Position numbers and translations under genes: made by a program
Shown here: one piece after another, positions 1 to 7,459 of the stretch
Layout of the letters: every line of letters begins with the position of its first letter
Numbering within the stretch: the stretch's first letter is position 1
The notes under the pieces: generated by a model
The model's input: only the letters and a program-made list of their open reading frames with translations
Databases searched by the model: none
What the model was told of the DNA's origin: nothing
From: Kaistia soli DSM 19436
Lineage (GTDB): Bacteria; Pseudomonadota; Alphaproteobacteria; Rhizobiales; Kaistiaceae
DNA: 64,000 nucleotides
Direction of reading: 5' to 3'
Assembly (NCBI RefSeq): GCF_900129325.1
Contig: NZ_FQUP01000002.1
Span: 574,668-638,667 of the forward strand

Positions 1-176
1 ATGCCCTCGGCGACGGTGTCGGCGGTCTCGACCGCGAAGCCGCGCGTCTCCATGGCGCGGGCGAGCCGCTGGAGAAATGCCTTGTCGTCATCGACGATGA
101 TGAGCGATGTGTCTGTGCCGGCCAGCCCGGCGCTGTCGATATCCGTCATCGGATCCTGCCTCGGCCCCCCGTTCAT
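1..176 (-). CDS. actR: ActR/RegA-family response regulator (5' part only)
   Basis: The first 58 residues of a response regulator receiver domain are visible. They include a hydrophobic strand followed by the acidic pocket LIIVDDD and then helix 1 (AFLQRLARAMETRGFAV). The coding frame runs off the left edge of the window, so the phosphoacceptor aspartate, the remaining receiver and the Fis-type DNA-binding domain are not seen. The ATG at 176 is preceded by a GAGGAA ribosome site about 10 bases upstream. An in-frame ATG at 149 is an alternative. It lies 111 bases downstream of a RegB/ActS-type sensor kinase on the same strand, which is the usual ActS-ActR order and is the main reason for the name. 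In this family the regulator controls redox-responsive genes such as those for respiration, CO2 and nitrogen fixation. Confidence 0.85.
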   Translation of the reverse strand, partial: MNGGPRQDPMTDIDSAGLAGTDTSLIIVDDDKAFLQRLARAMETRGFAVETADTVAEG

Positions 177-287
177 TGTTTTCGTTCCTCTTGGCCGGGT
201 TATAGGAAGCGGACGCGCTTCCGCCAACCCCGCGCGTTGTTTGCGATCATAGACGGCAAATCGCCGCAATGCGCGTTCTCTTGCAGA

Positions 288-1670
288 TCAGGTCGCGGCG
301 AGGGGGCGCCGGCCCTTCTCGTCGCGCTCCCGCGCCTCGGTTCTGGCCGCATCCTTGACCAGTTCGCGGTCCATGGCATTGCGTGGCCAGTCGATGCGGA
401 CGATCGCGCCATGGGCCGGCTGCAGGCGGTTGGAGAGTTCTACCTTGGCCTGAGAGCGCTCCAGCAGCGTCTTGGCGATGAAGAAGCCGAGCCCGAGTCC
501 GCCGGCGCGCTCCTCGCCCTCGGCGCCCGAGGGCGCGCGCGTCGTGACATAGGGTTCACCGATATGGTCGATGACATCGGGCGCGAAGCCCGGCCCGTCA
601 TCGGCGATCACCAGCGAGACGCTGTCCTCGGTCCAGATGGCCGAGACTTCGACGAGGCTTTCAGCAAAATCGACAGCATTCTCCAGAAGGTTGCCGACGC
701 CATACATCACCGCCGGGTTGCGGCGGCCGACCGGCTCGGGGCCGGACTTCCCGACGAGGCGGACATCGATCCGCACGCCCGTTCCCTGATGGGGCTCTAC
801 CACCTCGGCGATCAGATGGCTGATCGGCAGGCGATCAAGATGCTGGTCGGTCTGCGTCGACATCGAGGTGAGCTTGCCGAGAATGTCGCGGCAGCGGTCC
901 GACTGGCTGCGCAGCAGCGCGACGTCCTCGGCATAGGGGCTTCCCTCAGGCAATTCGCGCTGCAGCTCCTTCGTCACGAGAGCGATGGTCGCGAGCGGCG
1001 TGCCGAGCTCATGCGCCGCCGCAGCCGCGAGGCCGTCGAGGGCCGAGAGATGTTGCTCGCGGGCAAGGACCAGCTCGGTCGCCGCCAGCGCTTCGGCGAG
1101 CTGGCGTGATTCTTCGGCGACGCGAAAGGCATAGTTGCCCATGAAGAAGACGCCGGAGACCAGCGCCACCCAGACGCCCGCGACATAGGTCAGCGGCAGG
1201 CTGATCGGCTCGCCGGTCCAGGGCAGCGGCAGATGGAAGACCGCGAGCACGCTGACGGCGCCGAGCACCAGCGCCCCGAGCGCGATCGTCAGCCGCGGGT
1301 CCAGCGTCGTCGCCGAGACCATCACCGGCACGATCAAAAGGATCGAGAACGGGTTCTGCAGCCCGCCCGTCAGATAGAGCAGCGCCGAGAGCTGCAACAC
1401 GTCATAGGCGAGCAGCAGCGCCGCGGTGCGGCCCTTGAGGCGTAGGCTCGATGGATAGCGGATCTTCAGGAAAAGGTTGAGCCAGGCCGACAGGGCGATC
1501 GCGCCCAGGCAGAAGCCGAGCGGCATCGGGAAGTCGAGCCAGAAGCGAACGATCACGACGGCCGCAGTCTGCCCGGCGACGGCGAGCCAGCGCAGGCGCA
1601 CAAGCGTATCGAGCTTGAGGCGCGGCCGGTTGGCGTTCTGCGAGGGCAGGCTTTCCTCAGCCATCGTCAT
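288..1670 (-). CDS. actS: ActS/RegB-family redox sensor histidine kinase
   Basis: This 460-residue protein has about six membrane segments in residues 28-185, followed by a HisKA dimerisation domain and an HATPase domain. The heptapeptide GGLQNPF (102-108) matches the ubiquinone-binding GGxxNPF signature of RegB/PrrB/ActS. The phosphoacceptor is His220 in AAAHELGTPLATIA. Cys260, in SDRCRDIL, lies exactly 40 residues later, the same spacing as His225 and the redox-active Cys265 of Rhodobacter RegB. The ATP-lid glycines GLGLGFFIAKT are near the C-terminus. It would autophosphorylate when the quinone pool and redox state signal low oxygen, then pass phosphate to the adjacent regulator. The ATG at 1670 follows an AGGAGC site. 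A second ATG two codons in (1664) is possible. It diverges from the PHA depolymerase gene across 200 bases. Confidence 0.93.
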   Translation of the reverse strand: MTMAEESLPSQNANRPRLKLDTLVRLRWLAVAGQTAAVVIVRFWLDFPMPLGFCLGAIALSAWLNLFLKIRYPSSLRLKGRTAALLLAYDVLQLSALLYLTGGLQNPFSILLIVPVMVSATTLDPRLTIALGALVLGAVSVLAVFHLPLPWTGEPISLPLTYVAGVWVALVSGVFFMGNYAFRVAEESRQLAEALAATELVLAREQHLSALDGLAAAAAHELGTPLATIALVTKELQRELPEGSPYAEDVALLRSQSDRCRDILGKLTSMSTQTDQHLDRLPISHLIAEVVEPHQGTGVRIDVRLVGKSGPEPVGRRNPAVMYGVGNLLENAVDFAESLVEVSAIWTEDSVSLVIADDGPGFAPDVIDHIGEPYVTTRAPSGAEGEERAGGLGLGFFIAKTLLERSQAKVELSNRLQPAHGAIVRIDWPRNAMDRELVKDAARTEARERDEKGRRPLAAT

Positions 1671-1870
1671 GATCAGGCGCTCCTATTCTCTGCCGGCTTT
1701 GCCCGCGAGCATAGCATGGCGCAAGACCGCTGCCCGTGCGCCGGGAGACATGACTTGCGCGGCGAAGAAATTCGTTCTTACATATTGCGGTGCAAAAAGA
1801 GCCGGCCCCGCCTCTGCCCGACGGTCATGGCCGACTTCCAGCTTCCGCCGAGCGGCAGACGGACTGTCGA

Positions 1871-3418
1871 ATGACGCCTTTTTCCTATTACCAGCTTTAT
1901 GAGTTGCACCACGCCGCGATGACGCCCCTGCGCGCGGCGGCTGATGTCATGAAGCTCGCTTTGCAGAATCCGCTCAATCCGTTCGCCCAGTCGCCGATTG
2001 GCAAGAACTGGTCGGCGGGCCTTGAACTGTTCGAGCGCGCGACGCGCCGCTATGGCAAGCCCGCCTTCGGGCTGCCCACGACGCTGGTCAGCGGCACGCG
2101 CGTCGCTGTCACCGAGCGCGTGGTCTGGAAGCGGCCGTTCTGCAATCTCATCCATTTCGAGCGCAGCCTCGACCGGCCGCGCAACGATCCGAAGCTGCTG
2201 ATCGTCGCGCCGATGTCGGGCCACTATGCGACGCTGCTGCGCGGCACCGTCGAGGCCATGCTGCCGAAGCACGAGGTCTATATCACTGACTGGATCGACG
2301 CCCGCGCCGTGCCGCTCAGCGATGGCAGCTTCGATCTCGACGATTATATCGATTACCTGATCTCGATCCTGCATGCGCTCGGCGGCGACACGCATGTCGT
2401 GGCCGTCTGCCAGCCGGCGGTGCCGGTGCTCGCGGCTGTTTCGGTGATGGAGGCCAAGGGCGATCCCTATGCGCCCCGCACCATGACGCTGATGGGTGGC
2501 CCGATCGACACGCGCATCAATCCGACGGCAGTCAACAAGCTTGCCGAGGGCAAGACGATCGACTGGTTCCGCGACAATGTCGTCATGAAGGTGCCGTTTC
2601 CTCATCAGGGCTTCATGCGCGACGTCTATCCGGGCTTCCTGCAGCTCTCGGGCTTCATGTCGATGAACATGGACCGCCATGTGAACGCCCATAAGGAATT
2701 CTTCGGCCATCTCGTCGCCGGCGACGGCGACAACCAGACCAAGCACCGCGATTTCTACGACGAGTATCTCGCGGTCATGGACCTTTCGGCCGAGTTCTAC
2801 CTGCAGACCGTCGATGCGGTATTCATCAAGCATTCGCTGCCCAAGGGCGAGATGATGCATCGTGACACGCCGGTCGACCCGTCAGCGATCCGCAATGTGG
2901 CATTGCTCACCGTCGAGGGCGAGAACGACGACATTTCCGGCGTCGGCCAGACCGAGGCGGCGCAGCGGCTCTGCGTCAACATCCCTGACGATATGCGCGC
3001 CCACTATGTGCAGCCGAAGGTCGGTCACTACGGTGTCTTCAACGGCTCGCGGTTCCGCGCCGAGATCGCCCCACGCATCGGCGACTTCATCCTGACGCAC
3101 AACCGCCGTCCGCCGGCCGGATCGGCTGCTGTCCCGCGCGTTGCCGCAAAGCCATCCAGCAAGGCTGCCGACACGCTGGCGGCGATCGTGCTTGCCAAGC
3201 CGAAGGGCGCGGCCGACGATCTGAAAGAGATCGCCGGCGTCGGCCCGAAGCTCGAGCAGACGCTGAACGCGATCGGCATCTTCCATTTCTGGCAACTGGC
3301 CGGCCTGACGCCGCCGCAGATCGAGGAACTCGACGGACGCCTCGCCTTCAAGGGCCGCATCGCGCGCGACCGCTGGGTCGAGCAGGCGGCGGAGCTGGCG
3401 CGCGAGCACACGGCCTGA
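1871..3418 (+). CDS. phaZ: Intracellular polyhydroxyalkanoate depolymerase with C-terminal helix-hairpin-helix tail
   Basis: The 515-residue product has two parts. Residues 1-410 are an alpha/beta-hydrolase of the intracellular PHA depolymerase family. The active site is read as Cys180 in VVAVCQPAVP (the family uses a cysteine in place of the lipase serine), an Asp in GENDDISG (about 353-355) and His386 in VGHYGVFNG. It would hydrolyse stored polyhydroxybutyrate to hydroxybutyrate in the cytoplasm. After a low-complexity Ala/Lys/Pro linker (415-447), residues 449-510 form a tandem helix-hairpin-helix unit with GVGPKLEQTL and FKGRIARDRWVEQA. The same tail is known on NuoE and ribosomal protein L21 of alphaproteobacteria. 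Most PhaZ proteins stop near 400-430 residues, so the tail is unusual. ATG 1871 is chosen because similarity starts at MTPFSYYQLYEL. An upstream GTG at 1790 gives a poor-quality extension. A hairpin terminator follows the gene. Confidence 0.92.
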   Translation: MTPFSYYQLYELHHAAMTPLRAAADVMKLALQNPLNPFAQSPIGKNWSAGLELFERATRRYGKPAFGLPTTLVSGTRVAVTERVVWKRPFCNLIHFERSLDRPRNDPKLLIVAPMSGHYATLLRGTVEAMLPKHEVYITDWIDARAVPLSDGSFDLDDYIDYLISILHALGGDTHVVAVCQPAVPVLAAVSVMEAKGDPYAPRTMTLMGGPIDTRINPTAVNKLAEGKTIDWFRDNVVMKVPFPHQGFMRDVYPGFLQLSGFMSMNMDRHVNAHKEFFGHLVAGDGDNQTKHRDFYDEYLAVMDLSAEFYLQTVDAVFIKHSLPKGEMMHRDTPVDPSAIRNVALLTVEGENDDISGVGQTEAAQRLCVNIPDDMRAHYVQPKVGHYGVFNGSRFRAEIAPRIGDFILTHNRRPPAGSAAVPRVAAKPSSKAADTLAAIVLAKPKGAADDLKEIAGVGPKLEQTLNAIGIFHFWQLAGLTPPQIEELDGRLAFKGRIARDRWVEQAAELAREHTA

Positions 3419-3433
3419 ACCAAGGTGCATGGT

Positions 3434-3470
3434 GGATCGAGGTGTATGGCGGCGCCTCGATCCGATTTTT
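3434..3470 (+). terminator. Rho-independent terminator of phaZ
   Basis: An 11-bp stem (3434-3444 with 3453-3463, one G-T wobble) encloses an 8-base loop and is followed by GATTTTT. It starts 16 bases after the phaZ stop codon, so it probably ends the phaZ transcript before the DUF2852 gene. Confidence 0.75.
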
Positions 3471-3537
3471 CTTGAAGTAGGGGGTGATCCTTCCCACCTC
3501 AATTCCCGTTGGGGATTTCCAGGAAGGAAAGGGATCC

Positions 3538-3996
3538 ATGACCCATACTCAGGCCTTGCGTCCGGGCTGGACGCCGCTCACCATCGCGATGATGGTCCTC
3601 GGCTTCGTCGTGTTCTGGCCGCTCGGTCTTGCTATGCTCGCCTACATCATCTGGGGCGACCGCATCCCCGAGTTCCGTCGCAGTGCGGAAGGCGTCAGGG
3701 ACGACTTCAAGCGTTCGTTTGGAGGCTGCGGCGCGAAGCGCTGGAGCGCCGGCAGCACGTATCAGAGCGGCAACACGGCCTTCGACTCCTATCGGGCCGC
3801 CGAGCTGAAGCGTCTTGAGGAAGAGCGCCGCAAGCTCGACGGAGAGCGCGCGGAATTCGAGGAGTTCGTCCAGAACCTCCGCCGTGCCCGCGACCAGGAA
3901 GAGTTCGATCGCTTTAAGGCCGATCGCAGCCGCGCCCGCACGGCGCCGGCCAGCGAGCCGCGCCAGAACGGCGACGGTCCGGTCATCGACCTCTGA
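3538..3996 (+). CDS. DUF2852 family membrane protein
   Basis: This 152-residue protein is of unknown function. A hydrophobic segment at about residues 12-36 (LTIAMMVLGFVVFWPLGLAMLAYIIW) is followed by GDRIPEF, the conserved pattern of DUF2852. The rest is hydrophilic. Residues 80-130 are rich in Glu, Arg and Lys with heptad character, consistent with a coiled coil, and the C-terminus is Arg/Ala-rich and probably disordered. It is likely a single-span inner-membrane protein with a cytoplasmic helical tail. ATG 3538 is chosen because AGGAAGG lies just upstream. The gene stands alone between two intrinsic terminators (3434-3470 and 4036-4062), so it appears to be a monocistronic unit. The family is common in Hyphomicrobiales. 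Confidence 0.85.
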   Translation: MTHTQALRPGWTPLTIAMMVLGFVVFWPLGLAMLAYIIWGDRIPEFRRSAEGVRDDFKRSFGGCGAKRWSAGSTYQSGNTAFDSYRAAELKRLEEERRKLDGERAEFEEFVQNLRRARDQEEFDRFKADRSRARTAPASEPRQNGDGPVIDL

Positions 3997-4035
3997 TCGA
4001 GGCACGACCACCCGGTTTCGGGTGACAAGGGATGC

Positions 4036-4062
4036 GGCCGGGCAGCGATGCCCGGCCTTTTT
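4036..4062 (+). terminator. Rho-independent terminator after the DUF2852 gene
   Basis: A perfect 9-bp GC-rich stem (4036-4044 with 4049-4057) has a GCGA tetraloop and is followed by five T residues. It lies 40 bases after the DUF2852 stop. It also argues against starting the downstream metallopeptidase gene at an upstream codon near 4032. Confidence 0.9.
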
Positions 4063-4133
4063 CGTGCGAGAATCGGCAGCGCGATTCGGCCGGCCGCTCG
4101 GGCCGGTTCTGTCGAGGCGGGAGCGAAGGCCGC

Positions 4134-4919
4134 ATGACGGGCTTCTTTTCGAGACTGCTGGCGCCGCCGCCCGCCCGGGACCGCGTGACCGGTCGAGCCG
4201 GCGCGGCCCTGCCGGACCATTGCCATGTCGAGATCGATGGCAAGGCCGTGCAGGTCGCTATCAACTGGAACCCGCGCGCCAGCCGCTACACGCTGCGCCT
4301 GGCCGGTGCCGTGCGTCAGCCGGTGGTCACGATCCCGGCCCGGGGCAGCCTCCACGAGGCGCGGAGCTTTCTTGAGCGCCACCGCGGCTGGCTGAAGGCG
4401 CGCCTCGACGCCTTGCCAGCATCAACGCCGTTGGCCGATGGCGCTCAGGTGCCGCTGCGCGGCGAGCTGCTGAGGATCCAGCATCGGCCCGGCCGCGGGC
4501 TGGTGCGCGTCGAGCGCAGCGGCGGCGAGCCCATCCTCGTCGTTTCGGGCGACATCGCGCATCTCCCACGCCGTGTCACCGATTTCCTGAAGCGCGAGGC
4601 CCGCATCGATTTCGAGGCCGCGACGGCCCGGCATGCGCGGGCGCTCGGCGTCGGCGTGAAGGCCGTCCGCCTTGGCGATCCGGCGAGCCGCTGGGGCTCC
4701 TGCTCGAGTTCCGGGACGATCTCCTATTCCTGGCGCGTGGTGATGGCCCCGCCCTCGGTGCTCGACTATCTCGTCGCGCATGAGGTGGCGCATCTGCGCG
4801 AGATGAATCACTCGCCGCGTTTCTGGAAGCTGGTGCGCCAGCTCTGCCCCGATCTCGAGGCGGCGAAGACCTGGCTTACCCGCAACGGCGCCACGCTGCA
4901 CGCGATCGGCGCGGCCTAG
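4134..4919 (+). CDS. YgjP-like zinc metallopeptidase (DUF45/M48-related)
   Basis: The 261-residue protein ends in a YgjP-type gluzincin domain. The motif SRWGSCSSSGTISYSWRVV precedes the zinc-binding helix VAHEVAHL (HExxH), and a third ligand candidate follows in MNHSPRFW. The N-terminal half carries the usual beta-rich region (INWNPRASRYTLRLAG). This family is often called M48 family metallopeptidase or DUF45. Its substrates are unknown, and some members sit beside HsdR-type genes, which is not the case here. ATG 4134 was preferred because a frame from 4032 would start upstream of, and read through, the terminator hairpin at 4036-4062. Its stop codon TAG shares the bases CTAG with the stop of the convergent mmcB gene. 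Confidence 0.88.
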   Translation: MTGFFSRLLAPPPARDRVTGRAGAALPDHCHVEIDGKAVQVAINWNPRASRYTLRLAGAVRQPVVTIPARGSLHEARSFLERHRGWLKARLDALPASTPLADGAQVPLRGELLRIQHRPGRGLVRVERSGGEPILVVSGDIAHLPRRVTDFLKREARIDFEAATARHARALGVGVKAVRLGDPASRWGSCSSSGTISYSWRVVMAPPSVLDYLVAHEVAHLREMNHSPRFWKLVRQLCPDLEAAKTWLTRNGATLHAIGAA

Positions 4920-5395
4920 ATCTCGGAAAATCCGGCTTCCGGATCGAAAAGCCCATGCAGCCGATGCGCGGCGACCTTGCCGAACTGGATCATCATGGCC
5001 TTGCGTCGTGCGGCCGTCAGCGGCGTTGCAGGCGACTCGCGCATGATTTCGGCGCCATAGGCGTCGGCGAGGATGAGACCGGCCTCCAGCGGAAAGATCT
5101 CGGATGGCACGCCGGCATGACTGGCGAAATAGAGTCGGTCGCAATAGGGCGCATAGTCGAACCATTTGCGGTCGGCGCGGAAATCCTCGATGGAGGATTT
5201 GATCTCGACGATGGTGAATTCGCCGCCGGGGCCGAGCGCCACGATATCGGCGCGACGGCCGCTGGCGAGCACCAGCTCGGACAGCACGGCGTGGCCGCGG
5301 GCGCGGAAGAGGCGCCCGATCCCCCGTTGCAGGGCGAGCGCCGTGTCCGATTGCCGTCCGTCACGCGGAAAGGCGATGGCTGCGGAATAAACCAT
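4916..5395 (-). CDS. mmcB: MmcB family DNA repair protein
   Basis: This 159-residue protein resembles the alphaproteobacterial MmcB family (COG5321). Conserved patterns are LASGRRADIVALGPGGEFTIVEIKSS and DRKWFDYAPYCDRLYFA, which have the look of a PD-(D/E)xK nuclease fold: an acidic residue in RRADIVAL, then ExK in VEIKS. In Caulobacter the family is linked to DNA damage tolerance and mitomycin C resistance, acting with the ImuABC system. No imuABC genes lie nearby. It follows lpxXL on the same strand after 66 bases and may be co-transcribed. Its last codons overlap the convergent metallopeptidase gene by four bases. Confidence 0.87.
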   Translation of the reverse strand: MVYSAAIAFPRDGRQSDTALALQRGIGRLFRARGHAVLSELVLASGRRADIVALGPGGEFTIVEIKSSIEDFRADRKWFDYAPYCDRLYFASHAGVPSEIFPLEAGLILADAYGAEIMRESPATPLTAARRKAMMIQFGKVAAHRLHGLFDPEAGFSEI

Positions 5396-5461
5396 GAACG
5401 GATTTTGCCACGCCGCGCTGCGCGAGAAAAGACCGACCTGCGAAATCGGGTCGCGTTTCGG

Positions 5462-6397
5462 CTAGCGCCAGCGATTATGCAGCCAGAGCCACTGGTCCGG
5501 ATGCTCGCGCACCCAGCCTTCGACCACCGACATGACCAAAGCGGTGCCGCCGGCGACATCGATGCGGCCTTCGGCATCGCGCGGCATGTCGAGCGGCGGG
5601 GTCAGCTCGACGCGAAAGCGGCCGTCCGGCAAGCGGATGGTGCGGGCGCCATGCACGGGGCATTCATATTGTCGCGCAAGGCGCGCAACGAGCGGATTGG
5701 CAGAGACGAGGCGGCCGAAGAACGGCACGCGCGGCCCGCCGGTATGATGCTGGTCGGTGAGGAGGCCGAGATGCTCGCCGCGATCAAGCGCCGCCGCGAC
5801 CTCGAAGGTGGCGCCGCGGCCTGAGGCGACGAGCGTGCCCATCAGTTCCTCGCGCCGCGCCATCAGGTCTTGCGCGATGCGGTTGTTGCTCGGCATGCGG
5901 AACAGCGCGACGACTGGAAGGTCGAAGCGCGCCGCGACGATCGCGAGCGCTTCCCAATTGGCGAGGTGAGCCGAGAAGATGATGCCGGGCTTGCCGTCCT
6001 CGCGCAGCGAAAGGAACTGGTCGAGCCCCGCGATCTCGGTGCGTCCGCGCTCGGGATGGTGCGGGTCGATGTCGATCAGCTTGTCGATATGAACATATTC
6101 GACGACGGTGCGGCCGAGGCTCGCCCAGGCGCCGTCGAGGATCGCCTGATGCTCTTCCGGCGTCTTTTCAGGGAACGCCGCTGCCAGATTCGCGCGCGCC
6201 AGCCGCGACTCGGGTATGAAACGCCCGACGAATCGCGACAGCCGGTCGGCAAGCCAACCGGAGGCTTTCGGGCCGAGCAGGCGCACAAAGCCGATCAGCC
6301 CGCGCACCGTGCCACCAATGATCGCGTTGACGAGCGGGGAGCGCAGAAGCTTCCGCGTGAATTCCTTGCGTTGCCGCTTGCGGTCGGCCTTGCTCAT
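5462..6397 (-). CDS. lpxXL: Lipid A acyltransferase LpxXL (LpxL/HtrB family)
   Basis: This 311-residue member of the lysophospholipid acyltransferase-like family has the catalytic HX4E box at His144-Glu149 (SAHLANWE) and a membrane-proximal N-terminus (residues 20-45). In rhizobia LpxXL moves the 27-hydroxyoctacosanoyl chain from AcpXL to lipid A at the inner membrane. The identity is supported by position: it ends the acpXL-fabZ-fabF2-fabF1-adh cluster. ATG 6397 is chosen because CAGGACAG precedes it and similarity begins at MSKADRKRQRKEF. A longer frame upstream lacks family resemblance. Paralogues acting with ordinary acyl-ACP exist, so the substrate is inferred from context. Confidence 0.9.
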   Translation of the reverse strand: MSKADRKRQRKEFTRKLLRSPLVNAIIGGTVRGLIGFVRLLGPKASGWLADRLSRFVGRFIPESRLARANLAAAFPEKTPEEHQAILDGAWASLGRTVVEYVHIDKLIDIDPHHPERGRTEIAGLDQFLSLREDGKPGIIFSAHLANWEALAIVAARFDLPVVALFRMPSNNRIAQDLMARREELMGTLVASGRGATFEVAAALDRGEHLGLLTDQHHTGGPRVPFFGRLVSANPLVARLARQYECPVHGARTIRLPDGRFRVELTPPLDMPRDAEGRIDVAGGTALVMSVVEGWVREHPDQWLWLHNRWR

Positions 6398-6452
6398 CGC
6401 ACTGTCCTGAAAAGCGGGCGGCGCATTGTATCGCGCAGAATCGCCGTCGACA

Positions 6453-7451
6453 TCATGGCGCCCTGAATCCGATCCGCCCATGGGCGCCGTCGAAAGCGAC
6501 CGCGACGGCATGGAAGAGCGCCTGGCCGAGATTGGAGTGGGGCGTCGCCTTCGGCATGATGTAGGTCGACCGGTCCGTCAGCAGGGACAGGTCGAGTGCG
6601 TCCGGGATCTGCAGCGACAAGGTCTGGCCAGGCAGCAGGAAGCCATGCGGACCGACACGAAGGTTCGTCAGGGCCCCTCCGTCGAAAACGCCGTCGACTG
6701 CGCCGGTATCGAAGATCAGCTTCTGGCAGGACGCCGCCGCTTCATCGACGGCATAGCAGCCCGTGATGGACCCGGCGTCCCAGGATGCGATGTCCGGCGA
6801 CGACTGCGCCGCTGGCTGGAGGGAGGCGAAGCGGAATCCCTTGAGACTATCGGACGTCAGGCCGATCGTGACATGCGGCGGCTCGCCCGTCAGCATGTCG
6901 ACGATGAATCCCGAATTGAGATTGCCCGGGAGTTGCGCCAGCGGGCTGATCAGCGCGCCGCTCGCCTGCAGGCTGACACCCATCACGCCGGGCCGCTGGT
7001 CGCTGGCGGGGCAGTTCGGCTTGTCGTCGGCGCATGAGACCCGCGTGATCACGCCGATCGAGATCGGCTGCGCAGTCTCGACGCCCGCCTCGACAAGGCG
7101 CACCGTCGCGAGGCCGACATAGCCTTCGAAGCGCGTGCCGTCGACATAGCCCTGATGGATCGGCGTGCTGGTTTGCTGGACATCGGGGCCGATGTCGGCC
7201 GCCATCACATAGAGGCCGGACGAGCCTGTGTCGAAATTGACCGGAACCGGGGTTCCATTGCCGACGCTGATCCGCACGAGGGTCGGCTTATGGTCCGGCC
7301 GATCGGTGAACATCGGCAATTCGGCGCTCGCCGGCACGGTATCAGCGGCCGCAGGCCGGCCTACGAACAGGCTGGCCACCAGGCACGCAGCGGCGAAGAC
7401 GGCCGCCCGCCGTCGCGGGCGGGCCTTCGCTCCTGCCGAGGTATGGCTCAT
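6453..7451 (-). CDS. Exported pepsin-like aspartic protease homologue
   Basis: The 332-residue product starts with a basic stretch and a hydrophobic signal segment (about residues 17-36) ending near AAAD, so it is probably exported. Two aspartic-protease-like active-site loops are visible: VNFDTGSSGLYV in the first half and LIFDTGAVDGVFDGG in the second. This matches the two-lobed pepsin layout (DTG in each lobe) and not the one-lobed retropepsin form. Bilobed pepsin homologues are known but uncommon in bacteria. Activity is not proven, and a non-catalytic relative such as the DUF3443 type remains possible. It sits 8 bases after adh and 55 bases before lpxXL, so it appears to be part of the lipid A operon, a position not usual for that cluster. 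ATG 7451 has a GAAGG site. A TTG at 7463 is the alternative start. Confidence 0.7.
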   Translation of the reverse strand: MSHTSAGAKARPRRRAAVFAAACLVASLFVGRPAAADTVPASAELPMFTDRPDHKPTLVRISVGNGTPVPVNFDTGSSGLYVMAADIGPDVQQTSTPIHQGYVDGTRFEGYVGLATVRLVEAGVETAQPISIGVITRVSCADDKPNCPASDQRPGVMGVSLQASGALISPLAQLPGNLNSGFIVDMLTGEPPHVTIGLTSDSLKGFRFASLQPAAQSSPDIASWDAGSITGCYAVDEAAASCQKLIFDTGAVDGVFDGGALTNLRVGPHGFLLPGQTLSLQIPDALDLSLLTDRSTYIMPKATPHSNLGQALFHAVAVAFDGAHGRIGFRAP

Positions 7452-7459
7452 CCGCGCCT

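Noticed and set aside
205-222. GGAAGCG/CGCTTCC inverted repeat between actS and actR
   Set aside because: The 7-bp stem has no T-run on the minus strand, so it does not qualify as a terminator. It was not called as an operator because nothing links it to a binder.
5396-5461. Weak hairpin with TTTT after lpxXL
   Set aside because: The stem is only 4-5 bp with a long loop, too weak to call. mmcB may simply be co-transcribed.
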